Assembly: GCA_951394045.1 (NCBI GenBank)
Contig: OX595988.1
Span: 2,805,352-2,869,351 of the forward strand
Direction of reading: 5' to 3'
From: Nitzschia sp. DOCU1
Lineage: Eukaryota > Bacillariophyta > Bacillariophyceae > Bacillariales > Bacillariaceae
DNA: 64,000 nucleotides
The translations under genes and the position numbers were made by a program. Positions 30,335 to 40,265 of the stretch are shown one piece after another. The notes beneath the pieces are model-generated. The model was not told where the DNA came from and did no database searches. It saw nothing but the letters and a program-made list of their open reading frames with translations. How positions within the stretch are numbered: the stretch's first letter is position 1; every line of letters starts with the position of its first letter.

Positions 30335-31129
30335 CTTCTTTTCCGCTTTCTTAGAATCATGCGTTGCAATGGTGACAACCGGCTGTGGTGCATGCAACCA
30401 TGCAAGCTACTGACTGTAGACCTTTTGGATGTTTCGGCGATTTCGAGATTGTGTGAGAGAGACCTTCGAGAGCCGGCCGGCTGCATGTGGCATCTCATTT
30501 TGACTTTAAATAACCTAATTTATAGAGGAACCATGCGTTGGACCAATGCATGTCTTTTCCCCTTATTATTTTAATAATAGGGCACTACAAAAACAAATAA
30601 CGAACGTTCGTTGGGACGACGAAGGCGCGCGCTTGTCGACGAACAATTTCGAGACCATTGATTGTCGAGCGAGAGGTTCTACCAGGTATCGTACCAGGTA
30701 CACCAGTATACTAAGATACCCAGTAGCATTCTTGAGCTATCGAAACGAAAGGTAAGACGAATGACGCAAATACTACACTCTATTTCCTCACCATACTCCA
30801 GGGGCTAGCCATCATAAGCATCGTTTCCTGTCAGACCTGCATCCAGACCCCAAATAGATTTGAGGAGTGGTCGCGGGAAAATGGGCTTGCATTGAGCCGT
30901 GAAGGGAGCACCAATGGTAGAATCTCGTCTTGGAACTGTTGAAATGCAAGAAGGACCTGGTTTCCAACATTAGAGACTACGGATTCTCGTACTTTCACAA
31001 GTGTCTTTAGTAATTCCGGCGGTGCTGGCCACGAATTGACTTGTTTGAGGCAAGGGAAGCCCGTTCTTGGACACTCACCCGAGCAACCACCGTCCCCCGA
31101 TCAACGAGTGCCTCCAGAGGCGGCGCTTT
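30335..31129. other. Intergenic between copies A and B
   Basis: About 790 bases. It holds the promoter of copy A and the 3' end of copy B. A short direct repeat (TACCAGGTA twice near 30685) is present. Short frames lack support, and I see no RNA gene. Confidence 0.4.
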
Positions 31130-32242
31130 CTACGAGTAGGTTAAATTGAGCTCCACCAAGTGCTTTGGGAACTCATAGTGCTTCGTACAATCATCTTCCC
31201 ACACTTCTCCATTCGCCCTGACACGATAGAAGCATATGTCTTTCTTCGTCACATTTGGAATATTCTTCAGCACCAAATCGTTCATGAAAAATTCTGAATG
31301 CATTTTGATTGACTTGTGGCGAGGTTGATAACACGGAACGCTTGGGTATCGAATCTTAGCCCACACATGCGCATTCTCATATGTTCCATAAAACATGCGA
31401 TCATTTACCAAGAATCCAAACTCAGGAATCACAGCGTCGCCATCAAAAATGTCAATAGGAGTAACGTACTTGACGTCCGATCGGAAAAGCCCCACTCGCT
31501 CGTAATGGATTCCTCGACGCTCTTCCGCCTCTCGCATCATATCCCAGACTCGCTCAATGCTATGCCACTAACTCGCCTTGTCAGACAATTGTCCCAGAAC
31601 GAACTGCATTCAAGACAAAGTGGAACTCACCTGCTTATACATGTTTTCGAGCGCGGTTCGATCCCATCCTAAACTCCTGTAGGGTTTCATGTTGGGCCCC
31701 GCGTAGTATTTCATGTCTCTTTTCGCAAGAAATTGTTCTGTCGTATCCATGACCACGTTGTCAGTCAAGCTCAATACTTCTGTCGGATCAAGCTCGTTAT
31801 CGAATTCTCCCGTTCTAGGATTTATTGTCCTCGTAATATTGTATGTGTGCAAGTAGATGTCGCATCTGCCATTGTCGGATATTTCGAGGATATTCTCCCG
31901 GATGGACGGCAGCACAACATCTCGGAATTGCTTTGGAAGGCCAAAGAAAAGAAGCGCGCACGGTTTGGGATCTTCAGAACCGCCGGCCGATGTTTTAGAT
32001 TTTTCTGGTCTTTGGGGCCTGGGAAACGAGGGGCAACCGGCAAATTCATCAAGGCGTCGTCCGCTAGTAGTCTCGGGGGCATCTTCAGTCGATGGCGATG
32101 CTGGGAGATTCATTTTCGTCGAAAGTGTGAATTGAGAGACGACCAGGCAAACGATTGCAAGCGGAACAACCTTCCTCCAGAACGCAAGGTGACATATCTC
32201 TCTCAGTTGGGGGCTTCTAGCTGCCCGACGGTGGTGGTGCAT
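31130..32242 (-). CDS. Type II membrane glycosyltransferase-like protein, copy B (two exons)
   Basis: Exons 32242-31631 and 31567-31130 join over a 63-base intron (GTGAGT donor, GTTAG acceptor) at exactly the same codon as in copy A, between YKQ and WHS. The product is about 349 residues. The membrane anchor is VVPLAIVCLVVSQFTL near residue 30. A second possible ATG lies at 32278. The lumenal part matches copy A along its length: CALLFFGLPKQFRDVVLPSIREN, CDIYLHTYN, VGLFRSDVKYVTPIDIFDGDAVIP and FLVNDRMFYGTYENAHVWAK. The 5' leader upstream of the anchor differs between the copies. The two arose by tandem duplication after the intron was in place. The substrate is unknown. Confidence 0.72.
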
Positions 32243-32622
32243 GGTTGAATAAAGTTGTGATGGTATTAGATGGGGCATGGCGGCGGCGGTGACAGACCTG
32301 CTTTCATTGCGTCGCGAGAAATGCCTCGGGGAAATTACAAACCCCATCGGCATAAAGAAACGCCGAAAATGCCGAATGCAGGAGCTTCGGGACCGACCAA
32401 GACAGACCAAGGAAAACCGAACTCTGCACGACATCAGACGACAAGAAGCGTGTCGACACGTGCAAAACTTCATTCCATCATCGTCACATCGTCACTACGA
32501 TGACATTCCATACGCTGATAGCAAGCCAATTGAAAAATGGCCCAAATTCTCGAGAGGAATTGACTCCATAGCAACAACAACGCAGCACAATCGCATCGCA
32601 AAAGTAACAGAATTGAATCGGT
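32243..32622. promoter_or_regulatory. Divergent upstream region, copy B and RGLE-family gene
   Basis: About 380 bases between divergent starts. Arg-rich open frames run through it on both strands but look like leader sequence. No promoter motif was assigned. Confidence 0.35.
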
Positions 32623-33620
32623 ATGTGTAGAGGTATACAGGAGAGTGACCTTCGAAAAACCAAAAATAATGAGCCGGTTTTGCCTTCAAAACGAGAAGTT
32701 CCTCCTCGCTGGGATGGCCACTTCGGTTGTCGGCGTCGACCGCAAAGGGTACGCTTCAGAGAAAGCGTAGAGATTTATGATTACGATAGGGGAGAGGAAG
32801 ATCAATGTTGGTCAATTACATGGTACGACGTAAGTAATTTCCCCCTGCACCACATTGTGTCGTTTCCCAGAGAAGGTTCGAGTTTAACCCATTTTGTTTC
32901 CATCTTTGAAAGAAATCCGACTATGCCCGTTTTGAAGCCAATCGCAAATTGGATATTATGACTTATCGGAGATTGCATCAAGGAAGTCGACGTTGGACCC
33001 GACCACGTGGTGTCGACATTAGCGGGAACGGATTCGACCACAATAGTAGAAGAAATTCATCAGCAGACACACTATCCGACCTCTGCACCCGAGGTTTAGA
33101 AAATTATCTAACTCGGGCCCGCAACCAGCAAATGCTTCGAAGGAAATCATTGGTCGTTGAAGCTGTTCTTGATGAGCAATTACGTCAACAAGAAGAGGGT
33201 ATTCATGATCCTGAGCTCTTGGCGCACACCACCTCTTTATACACACTTATTTGCAAGCTGGAAGCTCAAGATCGAGCGAATTCGGATGCAGCGATTGTCA
33301 GTCATACTGAGGATTTGGATTTGGAAATGGAAGAAGATGATGATGAAGAAGACGGAGACGACCATGCTGCTGGTGACTATCATATGGATGGTGCGATGTC
33401 GAATCAGGAAGGACGTGACGGTGGAAATGATATGGTTGATCATAATGCCCCGCCGACGCAGAGTGAACGCAATGACAAGAGCATGACTCCACAAGATGAG
33501 TCCCCGACTTCATTCGATTTGTCTTCTTCGTCTTGGAGGAACTGTGTAGCTGAAGGTGTGATAGAGGATGCGCTTGTATTGCTTCCAAAATATGGCTGCT
33601 GGACTTGGATGCTCACATGA
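32623..33620 (+). CDS. RGLE/EQ-motif protein of a family common in diatoms (two exons)
   Basis: Exons 32623-32829 and 32913-33620 join in phase 0 across an 83-base intron with a GTAAGT donor and a GAAAG acceptor, giving 304 residues. The splice joins WSITWYD to KSDYARFEANRKLD. The combined pattern, VRF-E-VE-Y, then WY---DY--F, then CTRGLENYLTR, and then VLDEQLRQQEEGIHDPELLA, is one I know from many uncharacterised diatom proteins. A very acidic run follows ([13 protein letters not shown]) and then a polar, Ser-rich tail. No membrane segment, signal or enzyme motif is seen. The basic first half and acidic second half suggest a nuclear or cytosolic regulatory protein, but the function is unknown. 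Confidence 0.72.
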
Positions 33621-34128
33621 AAACATTTTTGTGCCTCGGCTACAATCAACATACCCATTCGGCCCCCAAGCAACGCACAATACTTGTAGTATTGAAGCTG
33701 TAAAAGTTTTGCGAGCGTACTAGAAAGACAAGCCCCTGGTCAATGTAATGGGCAACTTCGCAAGCTGCCTTCAGTCTTTGAAGTTACCATTGGTGGTGTT
33801 TTTGCTTCGTGGACGCGGTGAGTAGGGTGTCCCCAGTCACCTTTCTACTAGAGCATTCGAATCAATTTTGCGTTGGTGTGTAATTAGAACTAGAGTTGAA
33901 GATGAGACTTTGCTGGTCTAGCCCTTACCAAAAGACATTCTAGTAGTACCCTGGCCGGCCCGTCAAATGAACGATACGGGTACTAATAAAAAGATCTACA
34001 ACAATTTAGAGAATCAATAGAATACAAATGTTCTAGCTAATAAAGAAGCCTACAACGCGGCTAATTATTACGTAGAGCCCATTGACACAGGGTACTGGCG
34101 TGTCGGTACGCTCTCCAAACCCCTCTAT
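33621..34128. other. Convergent intergenic with small repeats
   Basis: About 510 bases between convergent stops. CTAATAAA-GA--CTACAAC occurs twice (near 33982 and 34036), and the TCTAGTAG/CTACTAGA motif occurs near 33850 and 33933. No gene is visible. Confidence 0.4.
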
Positions 34129-34552
34129 TTACGCAGACGCCACTTGTTCCACCAATTCTGCTCGGCGAGATTTGGCTTGATCCGAGTAAAATCGTGCCGT
34201 TTGGAAGGAACTTCCCGCACCACCACTGCGACCTTTGAAGTAAGAGTTGGAGCAGGTGAAGCTATTAAACGCCCGTGGGCGGCCTTCTCCGCCGCTCAAG
34301 TAATAGTTATGCATGAAGGATCCCACACGATTGTATTCGTCCACTTGTTTTTGAGCGTCCACGGATCCTCTGATAATGAATCAATAACAAAAGTCACACA
34401 GGAAACAAGGCGAAGGAATGAGTAAGTGCGATTCGCGACACTTCGATGACTCGTTAACAAGCATAAAATACGTACTCGGCTACTCGTTCCGCCATTCGGC
34501 CGATCCGCGAGGCCTCGGACTCTTGCATGCGTCGAAATAGATCCGTAAACAT
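34129..34552 (-). CDS. Small unknown protein (two exons)
   Basis: I rebuilt this as exon 34552-34476 (ATG with a GTACGT donor) and exon 34369-34129 (acceptor ATCAG), with a 106-base intron. This gives 105 residues. The first exon encodes MFTDLFRRMQESEASRIGRMAERV, an amphipathic helix, and the second a helix continuing into a Gly/Ser/Tyr-rich part (YYLSGGEGRPRAFNSF) and a basic C-terminus. I do not recognise a family. The single-frame readings on either side run into stops or lose the helix, so the spliced model is better supported. It is divergent from MAK16. The basic, low-acid start could be a mitochondrial presequence, but this is weak. Confidence 0.5.
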
Positions 34553-34999
34553 GGTCAAAAACTATAGTCAAAGTTCAACAAATCGTTGCCGTTTGGCGTT
34601 GTTGTTGCCTTTATTTTATCGCATCGTCATCGTCATCGTCACATGTCGCCGCACCGCCGCCGCCCTCGCTAATTACGCGGTGCGGTAGGTCGTAGCGCCG
34701 TGAGACTGATGGATAGACAGACTGCAGTCAATCCAATCAATCGTGCGCCAATTGCGCACTTGAAAGAAAGGGAATTCGGAATCTTCCGGTGAGATTCCAG
34801 CAAGGGCCCCGCAACTGCCACCAAAGCCACCGCTTTTCTTGCATCCAAGCCAACAAACTCTAGCAAATCATCCCGCCACAGGCAATGATTTCTTCCAGCA
34901 AAACTTCTTTGTTGTTGACATTGCATCTCTACCGTATATCTTGAGGAAAGCTATTCTTTTACCTTCGCACGAAGTCCCCACGAAGGAGTCATCACAAAA
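34553..34999. promoter_or_regulatory. Divergent upstream region, small protein and MAK16
   Basis: About 450 bases between divergent starts. CGTCATCGTCATCGTCA and CGCCGCCGC tracts lie near 34625-34665. Ribosome-biogenesis genes often have short upstream regions like this, but no element can be named. Confidence 0.35.
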
Positions 35000-35977
35000 A
35001 TGGCGCACAGCGACGAGATGATTTGGCAGGTGATCAATCACCAATTTTGTTCTTACAAAACAATCATCGGTAAAGCGAAATCCGACAAGACGACCTTTTG
35101 TCAACATCCCTATTCCGTCACGGGTCTTTGCAACCGCACTAGCTGTCCCCTGGCAAATTCCTTGTATGCCACATTACGTGAAGAAAATGGCAAAGTCTAT
35201 TTGTGTATGAAGACGGTCGAACGCGCTCATTCTCCCAAGAATCTGTGGGAAAAAGTATTGTTGAGTCGAAATTATGCCAAGGCGTTGACACAGATTGACG
35301 AACATTTGCAATATTTCCCCAAAGTACTCATGCATCGAAACAAGCAACGCTTGACCAAGATTCATCAATACCTATTACGAATGCGCAAGCTCAAGTTGAA
35401 AGAATTATCTGGACACAAGGCCAAGATTGTTCAGGCGCCTACTCGGAAAATTGCCCAGCGCGAGGCCCGACGAGAACAAAAGGCGTTGGTGGCTGCCAAG
35501 ATTACACAAAAAGTCGAACAAGAACTGGTGGATCGACTAGCCAAGGGAACGTATGGAGACATGTACAACTTTGCGGAAACGGCCTATACAAAAGCGTTGG
35601 AGCAAAAAGATACAGAAGTCGAGACGGAGGAAGAGAGTGAAGAAGAGGATAGTATTGTCGAGTATGTCGAAGATCTGGAATCGGATGAAGAAGAAATGGA
35701 AGAGGAGGATATGGAAGATTTGGAGTACATGGGAGATGGCAAGTGGGGCAAAGCCGGTGACAGTAGCGACGATGGCGAAGACGACGACGACAGCGCTGAG
35801 GATTCGTCTGACGACAAGGAAGACGACGAGGGCGATGGGGATAAGAGCGACGAAGAACGACCGCCAAGTAAAAAGGCAAAACCATCCAGACGGAAAGGAA
35901 GCCGCGTGGAAATTGAGTACGAAGAAGAGAATGAAGCCCACCAGGAGGCTTTACAAGAAGCCGGCATGGCTTGGTAG
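35000..35977 (+). CDS. MAK16: MAK16 ribosome-biogenesis factor
   Basis: This 325-residue nucleolar protein acts in maturation of the large (60S) ribosomal subunit. The family start is nearly invariant and present: MAHSDEMIWQVINHQFCSYK. Then follow the cysteines of the conserved N-terminal domain (FCQHPYSVTGLCNRTSCPLAN) and VYLCMKTVERAHSPKNLWEKVLLS. A long helical basic section comes next (about 110-190). The last third is extremely acidic (Asp/Glu/Ser runs) and ends with a KKAKPSRRKGSR nuclear-signal-like patch. Length and order match the family in yeast and humans (about 300). It is convergent with the nucleotide transporter gene. Confidence 0.96.
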   Translation: MAHSDEMIWQVINHQFCSYKTIIGKAKSDKTTFCQHPYSVTGLCNRTSCPLANSLYATLREENGKVYLCMKTVERAHSPKNLWEKVLLSRNYAKALTQIDEHLQYFPKVLMHRNKQRLTKIHQYLLRMRKLKLKELSGHKAKIVQAPTRKIAQREARREQKALVAAKITQKVEQELVDRLAKGTYGDMYNFAETAYTKALEQKDTEVETEEESEEEDSIVEYVEDLESDEEEMEEEDMEDLEYMGDGKWGKAGDSSDDGEDDDDSAEDSSDDKEDDEGDGDKSDEERPPSKKAKPSRRKGSRVEIEYEEENEAHQEALQEAGMAW

Positions 35978-36167
35978 TAGTTATACAAAGAATCTGCGCA
36001 CGTTAGTTGTACTTCTAGTACAGAAATTAGCGATATTGAGTGCGCTCCGTAGCCAGCTACAGTATACGAATAGCTCAATGGCGAATTCTATTGTTAGGGT
36101 GAATGCTTATTTGTACGGGTGAATTGATCAACAGCAGCGACGGCGGCTGCATCACACGGCCGATTCT

Positions 36168-38102
36168 TTATACCATTGTCGTCTCGGGCTTTTTCGCAAA
36201 CTGCCGGCCTTCGTCCTCTTTGCCTTCTTCGGCACCTCCTGTTTCCTCCTCGTCATCACCATCCTCTTCGTCGTCTTCCTCATCATCCTTCAGAGCGCAA
36301 CTCGTGTCATCCTTTTCATTCTGATGAATCGCCATCTTGAGGTTTTCCTCTTCTGGATCATTGTCTTCCCCGACAATGTATCCGGATTCCGTATATTCTT
36401 CAAATTTCTTTCCCATGAACCGTGCGTTCCAAATCAAGAACGAGGCAACAGCCATTCCCACCAAGGATCCATTGGCCACAAGATTCGTTGCGGAATCCGA
36501 AAAGGCATTGGTGACCACACTTCCCAAAGCCTTGGAACCACGGGCACCAAAGATATCAATCCACGATTTGGCCTTATAGCGTACTGCTGGGCCTGTCGGT
36601 TGATACAGAATTTCCTTGGTGGGATTGTTCAAGGCGTAACTATTGGCCTTGAGCAAGATCATGGCCAAGAAGGCAACGTAGAGCGTAGGTCTGAATCGTA
36701 CCATGATAATAACACACAAAACCAGTGACGGAAACAGCAACAAGGTCAATCTCAATCCGAGATACCGAATAACCGCAGAAGTTCCCAAGAGAGAGAAAAC
36801 AAAGCTCAAACTATTTGTGGCCACACCAAAGAGCCCCATAAAGGACGCAATGGCTTTGGTAGCATCTTCTGTCAATCCATATTCACCAGTGGCAGCATTA
36901 TAGCAGGTTGCATCACTTTGATGACAAGGAAATTCTTCGGAAAAGTATTCCTTGGCCAGCATTTTGAGCGTAAAATCCACAATGGTGACCGCTACCATGA
37001 ATAAACAACTAATGGCAAAGATTCCCTTGACATAGTTGTATTTCCAGAATAGATGGAGACCTTCCAAGATGCCCGCCTTTTCCTTGCTCTTGGCCTTGGG
37101 TTTGATCCCCACCGCCAAGGCTTCGGCATCGCGTTTGGCCTGTTGTTCTTCGGCGGAACCATACTTCTTTACGTAAAAGTACATGGTACCCTGGAGGAGC
37201 ATCAACACGCTCGCCCCCAAAAGGTAGCATTTGGCCAAACCCCACGAGTTGGAAAAGACCTGAACGACGGCTGGTCCAATGATACTCCCCAGCTGTGCCG
37301 TGGCGACCATGACACCATAACTGGCCTTGGCCGTTTCTAGCGAAATGTTCGAGTTGGCAAAACTCCAAAACAAACTCACCATGACACTTCCATAGGATTC
37401 AATGGCACAATAACTGACCCATCCCATGATACGATCCTCACTTTGATACTTGTTGGGGAGCCCCATCGTGGGATGCATCAAGAGGATGGAAATGACAGAA
37501 AACAACAAAAAGTAAAAGGTGCCAAAGATATAAAAGAGCTGGTGCTTGGGAATGTCCGAATCCAAGAATTTGTTATACACAGAGACAACACCCAGGACCA
37601 CAAAGACACTCAGCATTTTAGCCTTGGGGATCGCTTTGACACCACACAGTGCCATGAGCACCGGGTCCTTGAGCGATCTCAACAACCAGTAACCGCCAAT
37701 CATGAAAAACAGAGTCGTGGCCAGTGTCAGGATACGCACCATTTCGGACGGGGGCAACTTGTCCCCATACAAACGAAGATAGAGTGCCGCGCCTGATCGT
37801 TTGAGAGATCCAATCCAACGATCCCAGGGTGTCCCTCGCAACTCTTGGAGGGGAATATCCAGAATGGGATCTTCGACATCGGCGGGGTCTTCCTTGTCCG
37901 TGTTGGCGTAAATGTCTTCGTTTTTCAAACTTCCTCGACTCGATGGATCTTCGGCCGTCTCATCCAATCGGGAAGTGTCCACTTGCGATTCCGTCGTCAT
38001 GCTGGCCCACGGGCGGCCGGTGCCTCCCTCTGGGGGGACCGTTGCCTCCAAGGCCTTGGCCTCTGCCGAGGACATTGGATACGGATCTCGTTGTCCTGAC
38101 AT
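36168..38102 (-). CDS. TLC-family ATP/ADP (nucleotide) transporter
   Basis: This 644-residue multi-pass protein belongs to the ATP/ADP translocase family of plastids and intracellular bacteria. It has roughly eleven hydrophobic helices from about residue 115 to 590, with the family-like stretches [30 protein letters not shown], and [12 protein letters not shown] followed by [21 protein letters not shown]. The first 110 residues are hydrophilic and show no signal peptide, and the end is an acidic tail ([13 protein letters not shown]). Plastid members in diatoms carry a signal-plus-transit leader; this one does not. A non-plastid membrane such as the ER or an outer plastid envelope is therefore more likely. 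Which nucleotides move, and whether by exchange or uniport, cannot be read from sequence. Confidence 0.88.
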   Translation of the reverse strand: MSGQRDPYPMSSAEAKALEATVPPEGGTGRPWASMTTESQVDTSRLDETAEDPSSRGSLKNEDIYANTDKEDPADVEDPILDIPLQELRGTPWDRWIGSLKRSGAALYLRLYGDKLPPSEMVRILTLATTLFFMIGGYWLLRSLKDPVLMALCGVKAIPKAKMLSVFVVLGVVSVYNKFLDSDIPKHQLFYIFGTFYFLLFSVISILLMHPTMGLPNKYQSEDRIMGWVSYCAIESYGSVMVSLFWSFANSNISLETAKASYGVMVATAQLGSIIGPAVVQVFSNSWGLAKCYLLGASVLMLLQGTMYFYVKKYGSAEEQQAKRDAEALAVGIKPKAKSKEKAGILEGLHLFWKYNYVKGIFAISCLFMVAVTIVDFTLKMLAKEYFSEEFPCHQSDATCYNAATGEYGLTEDATKAIASFMGLFGVATNSLSFVFSLLGTSAVIRYLGLRLTLLLFPSLVLCVIIMVRFRPTLYVAFLAMILLKANSYALNNPTKEILYQPTGPAVRYKAKSWIDIFGARGSKALGSVVTNAFSDSATNLVANGSLVGMAVASFLIWNARFMGKKFEEYTESGYIVGEDNDPEEENLKMAIHQNEKDDTSCALKDDEEDDEEDGDDEEETGGAEEGKEDEGRQFAKKPETTMV

Positions 38103-38570
38103 GGTTGTGATGGATGGGAAAGGACAATGAAAATGACCGTAGCAACGGGTGGATTCTCACCAGCTGAAAGCTCTCGTTAGTAACTGGGGTCCAGGCGTGT
38201 CGAGAGAGAGACCCGTGTTGAGATGGATTACTATACTGCAACACTGTTCAATGGTGGTCTGCCTAACCAAGAGAGCAACGATAGAGGCACTACTCTCAAG
38301 GAGGAATGCTTGTCATGGGCAATGCTACACGTTCACATCCATGGTCGGTCGTCTCGTCTCCCGCCGACAGCAGGCGGCCCGGCGGCATTGAATGCGACAT
38401 ATTGACGGCGTTGCGTGTGCGTCGAATTTTTTCGAACGCGCTGCGCAGTCGCCCGGAGGACTGCTTCGAATAAAACGTGGTCGAACCAGTCAAGGATCTT
38501 GACGACTCTGGCGAGCGCAAAAGACAAAATTCGCAACAAAAAAGCAGTGGCCTTTATTATATATTTCACC
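38103..38570. promoter_or_regulatory. Divergent upstream region, nucleotide transporter and prolidase
   Basis: About 470 bases between divergent starts. A plus-strand frame runs upstream of the prolidase ATG but is Arg/Lys-rich and looks like leader. An AT-rich patch lies just before the prolidase start (TTATTATATATTT, 38554-38566). Confidence 0.38.
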
Positions 38571-40115
38571 ATGACGTCCTTTGGCTTTCTAAGCTTGGGA
38601 GACAACTACCAGGTCCCTTTGACCTTGTTTCGGGAGAATCGTGATAAGTTACGATCGCACCTTCCGGCAGAGTGCGGGATCGTAGTGCTGAAAGGAGGTC
38701 CTTCCCCCACGAGATTCGACACTGATCATGAACCGATATTTCGGCAGGAATCATACTTTTGGTGGTTGACGGGTGTCAAGGAACCCGACTGTGGTGTTGT
38801 CCTTACGCCACAAGAAACAATATTGTTCATTCCTCAACTTCCAGCCGACTATGCGACAGTCATGGGCCATATCCGCACTCCAGCGGAATGGCAGGCGCAC
38901 TACGGAGTTGATCGGGTTTTATACAACCGGGAGCTAGAGGCGACGTTGGAGTCGTTGCTGCGAGATAACAATGGTTGGAAGATATTAACTCTCAAGGGCC
39001 AAAACTCAGATTCTGGAAATGTCTATGACCTAGCGCCCTTGTTTTCGAGTCCATCGTTGGCTGCGCAGGAAGACAAGACTACGCTGTTTCCCATAATAGC
39101 AGAATGCCGGGTAATCAAGAGTCCAGCTGAGTTGCAGTTGATGGAACACGTGACCCAGATCACATCCTTTGCACACGCTTATGTAATGCGGAACATGAAA
39201 CCCCACATGTGGGAATTCCAGGCGGAAAGTCTCTTTCGGCACTACACTTACTACAACTACGGGAGCCGGCTTCAAGGTTACACGAGTATATGTGGTTGTG
39301 GTCCAAATGCCGCCATATTGCACTATGGCCACGCAGGGGAGCCCAACAGTCGACAGCTAGGAGAGGACGACAACTGCCTCTTTGACATGAGTGCCGAATA
39401 CCAGTGCTACGGCTCCGACATCACCTGCAGTTTCCCAGTTAATGGGAAGTTTTCTGAAAACTACAAGCCGATATACCAGGCGGTGCTTGACGCACAGGTG
39501 GCCGTCTATGAAATGGCGAAGCCCGGCGTATCCTGGGTCGATTGCCACAAGGAGGCTGAAGCCGTGATCATTAAGGCCTTGGTCAACATTGGAATTGTAG
39601 AGCTTTGGGACAAGACGGTCGACGAGCTGGTCGAAATGCGACTTGGGGCCGTCTTCATGCCGCATGGATTAGGCCATTTCATTGGCATTGATACCCATGA
39701 TGTTGGAGGATATCTGCCAGGTCATCCGGAACGCATCATGCAACCTGGTCTCAAGAAACTACGCACGGCCCGTATCCTCCAGGCCAACATGGTTCTTACC
39801 GTGGAACCAGGATGCTACTTTATCGACCATCTACTGGATTCAGCACTTAAGGATCCCGTCTTATCACCTCACATTCGAGCCGATCGTCTACAGCCTTATC
39901 GAGGCTACGGCGGCGTTCGACTAGAAGATGTCGTGTGGATTTCACCGCAAGGGCAATGCGTCAACTTCACCGTTTGCCCAAGAACGATACCAGAAGTGGA
40001 GCATGTTATCGCGGGCGGCCAATGGCCACCAACAGTTGATCATGCTCCGGAGCTGCGGCGTGTCAATTTAACGAAACTAACCTCGCCGCCATTGGGCCCA
40101 CCTCCCTCAAGATGA
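38571..40115 (+). CDS. PEPD: Xaa-Pro dipeptidase (prolidase)
   Basis: This 514-residue M24-family enzyme splits dipeptides ending in proline, a last step of protein recycling. The ATG at 38571 is used because the family N-terminal domain begins soon after (YQVPLTLFRENRDKL). The metal-binding residues are all present and spaced as in animal prolidase: D272 in DMSAEY, D283 in SDITCSF, H369 in HGLGHFIGIDTHDVGGY, E412 in TVEPGCYF and E452 in GGVRLEDVV. They hold two metal ions, usually manganese. GYTSICGCGPNAAILHYGHAGEPN is the substrate-side signature. No targeting leader is evident, so it should be cytosolic. It is convergent with the trypsin gene, with 150 bases between stops. Confidence 0.95.
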   Translation: MTSFGFLSLGDNYQVPLTLFRENRDKLRSHLPAECGIVVLKGGPSPTRFDTDHEPIFRQESYFWWLTGVKEPDCGVVLTPQETILFIPQLPADYATVMGHIRTPAEWQAHYGVDRVLYNRELEATLESLLRDNNGWKILTLKGQNSDSGNVYDLAPLFSSPSLAAQEDKTTLFPIIAECRVIKSPAELQLMEHVTQITSFAHAYVMRNMKPHMWEFQAESLFRHYTYYNYGSRLQGYTSICGCGPNAAILHYGHAGEPNSRQLGEDDNCLFDMSAEYQCYGSDITCSFPVNGKFSENYKPIYQAVLDAQVAVYEMAKPGVSWVDCHKEAEAVIIKALVNIGIVELWDKTVDELVEMRLGAVFMPHGLGHFIGIDTHDVGGYLPGHPERIMQPGLKKLRTARILQANMVLTVEPGCYFIDHLLDSALKDPVLSPHIRADRLQPYRGYGGVRLEDVVWISPQGQCVNFTVCPRTIPEVEHVIAGGQWPPTVDHAPELRRVNLTKLTSPPLGPPPSR

Positions 40116-40265
40116 TTGCTCGGGCCGGGTGCATAATTGTACAAAATGTACCCCCTGAACCAATACAACTCAAGTGTAAAAGCTAGCGAGCTTTCACTAT
40201 TTCTATTGGACCTACCAGTGCTCCTGCTAATAGAGGCTAACATTCCATCGATCAACGATGCTATG

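Noticed and set aside
33237..33588. Minus-strand frames opposite the acidic run of the RGLE gene
   Set aside because: His/Ile-rich products are what antisense reading of Asp/Glu codons gives.
35502..36122. Frames opposite or shifted from the acidic end of MAK16
   Set aside because: Pure antisense or shifted copies of a low-complexity acidic run.
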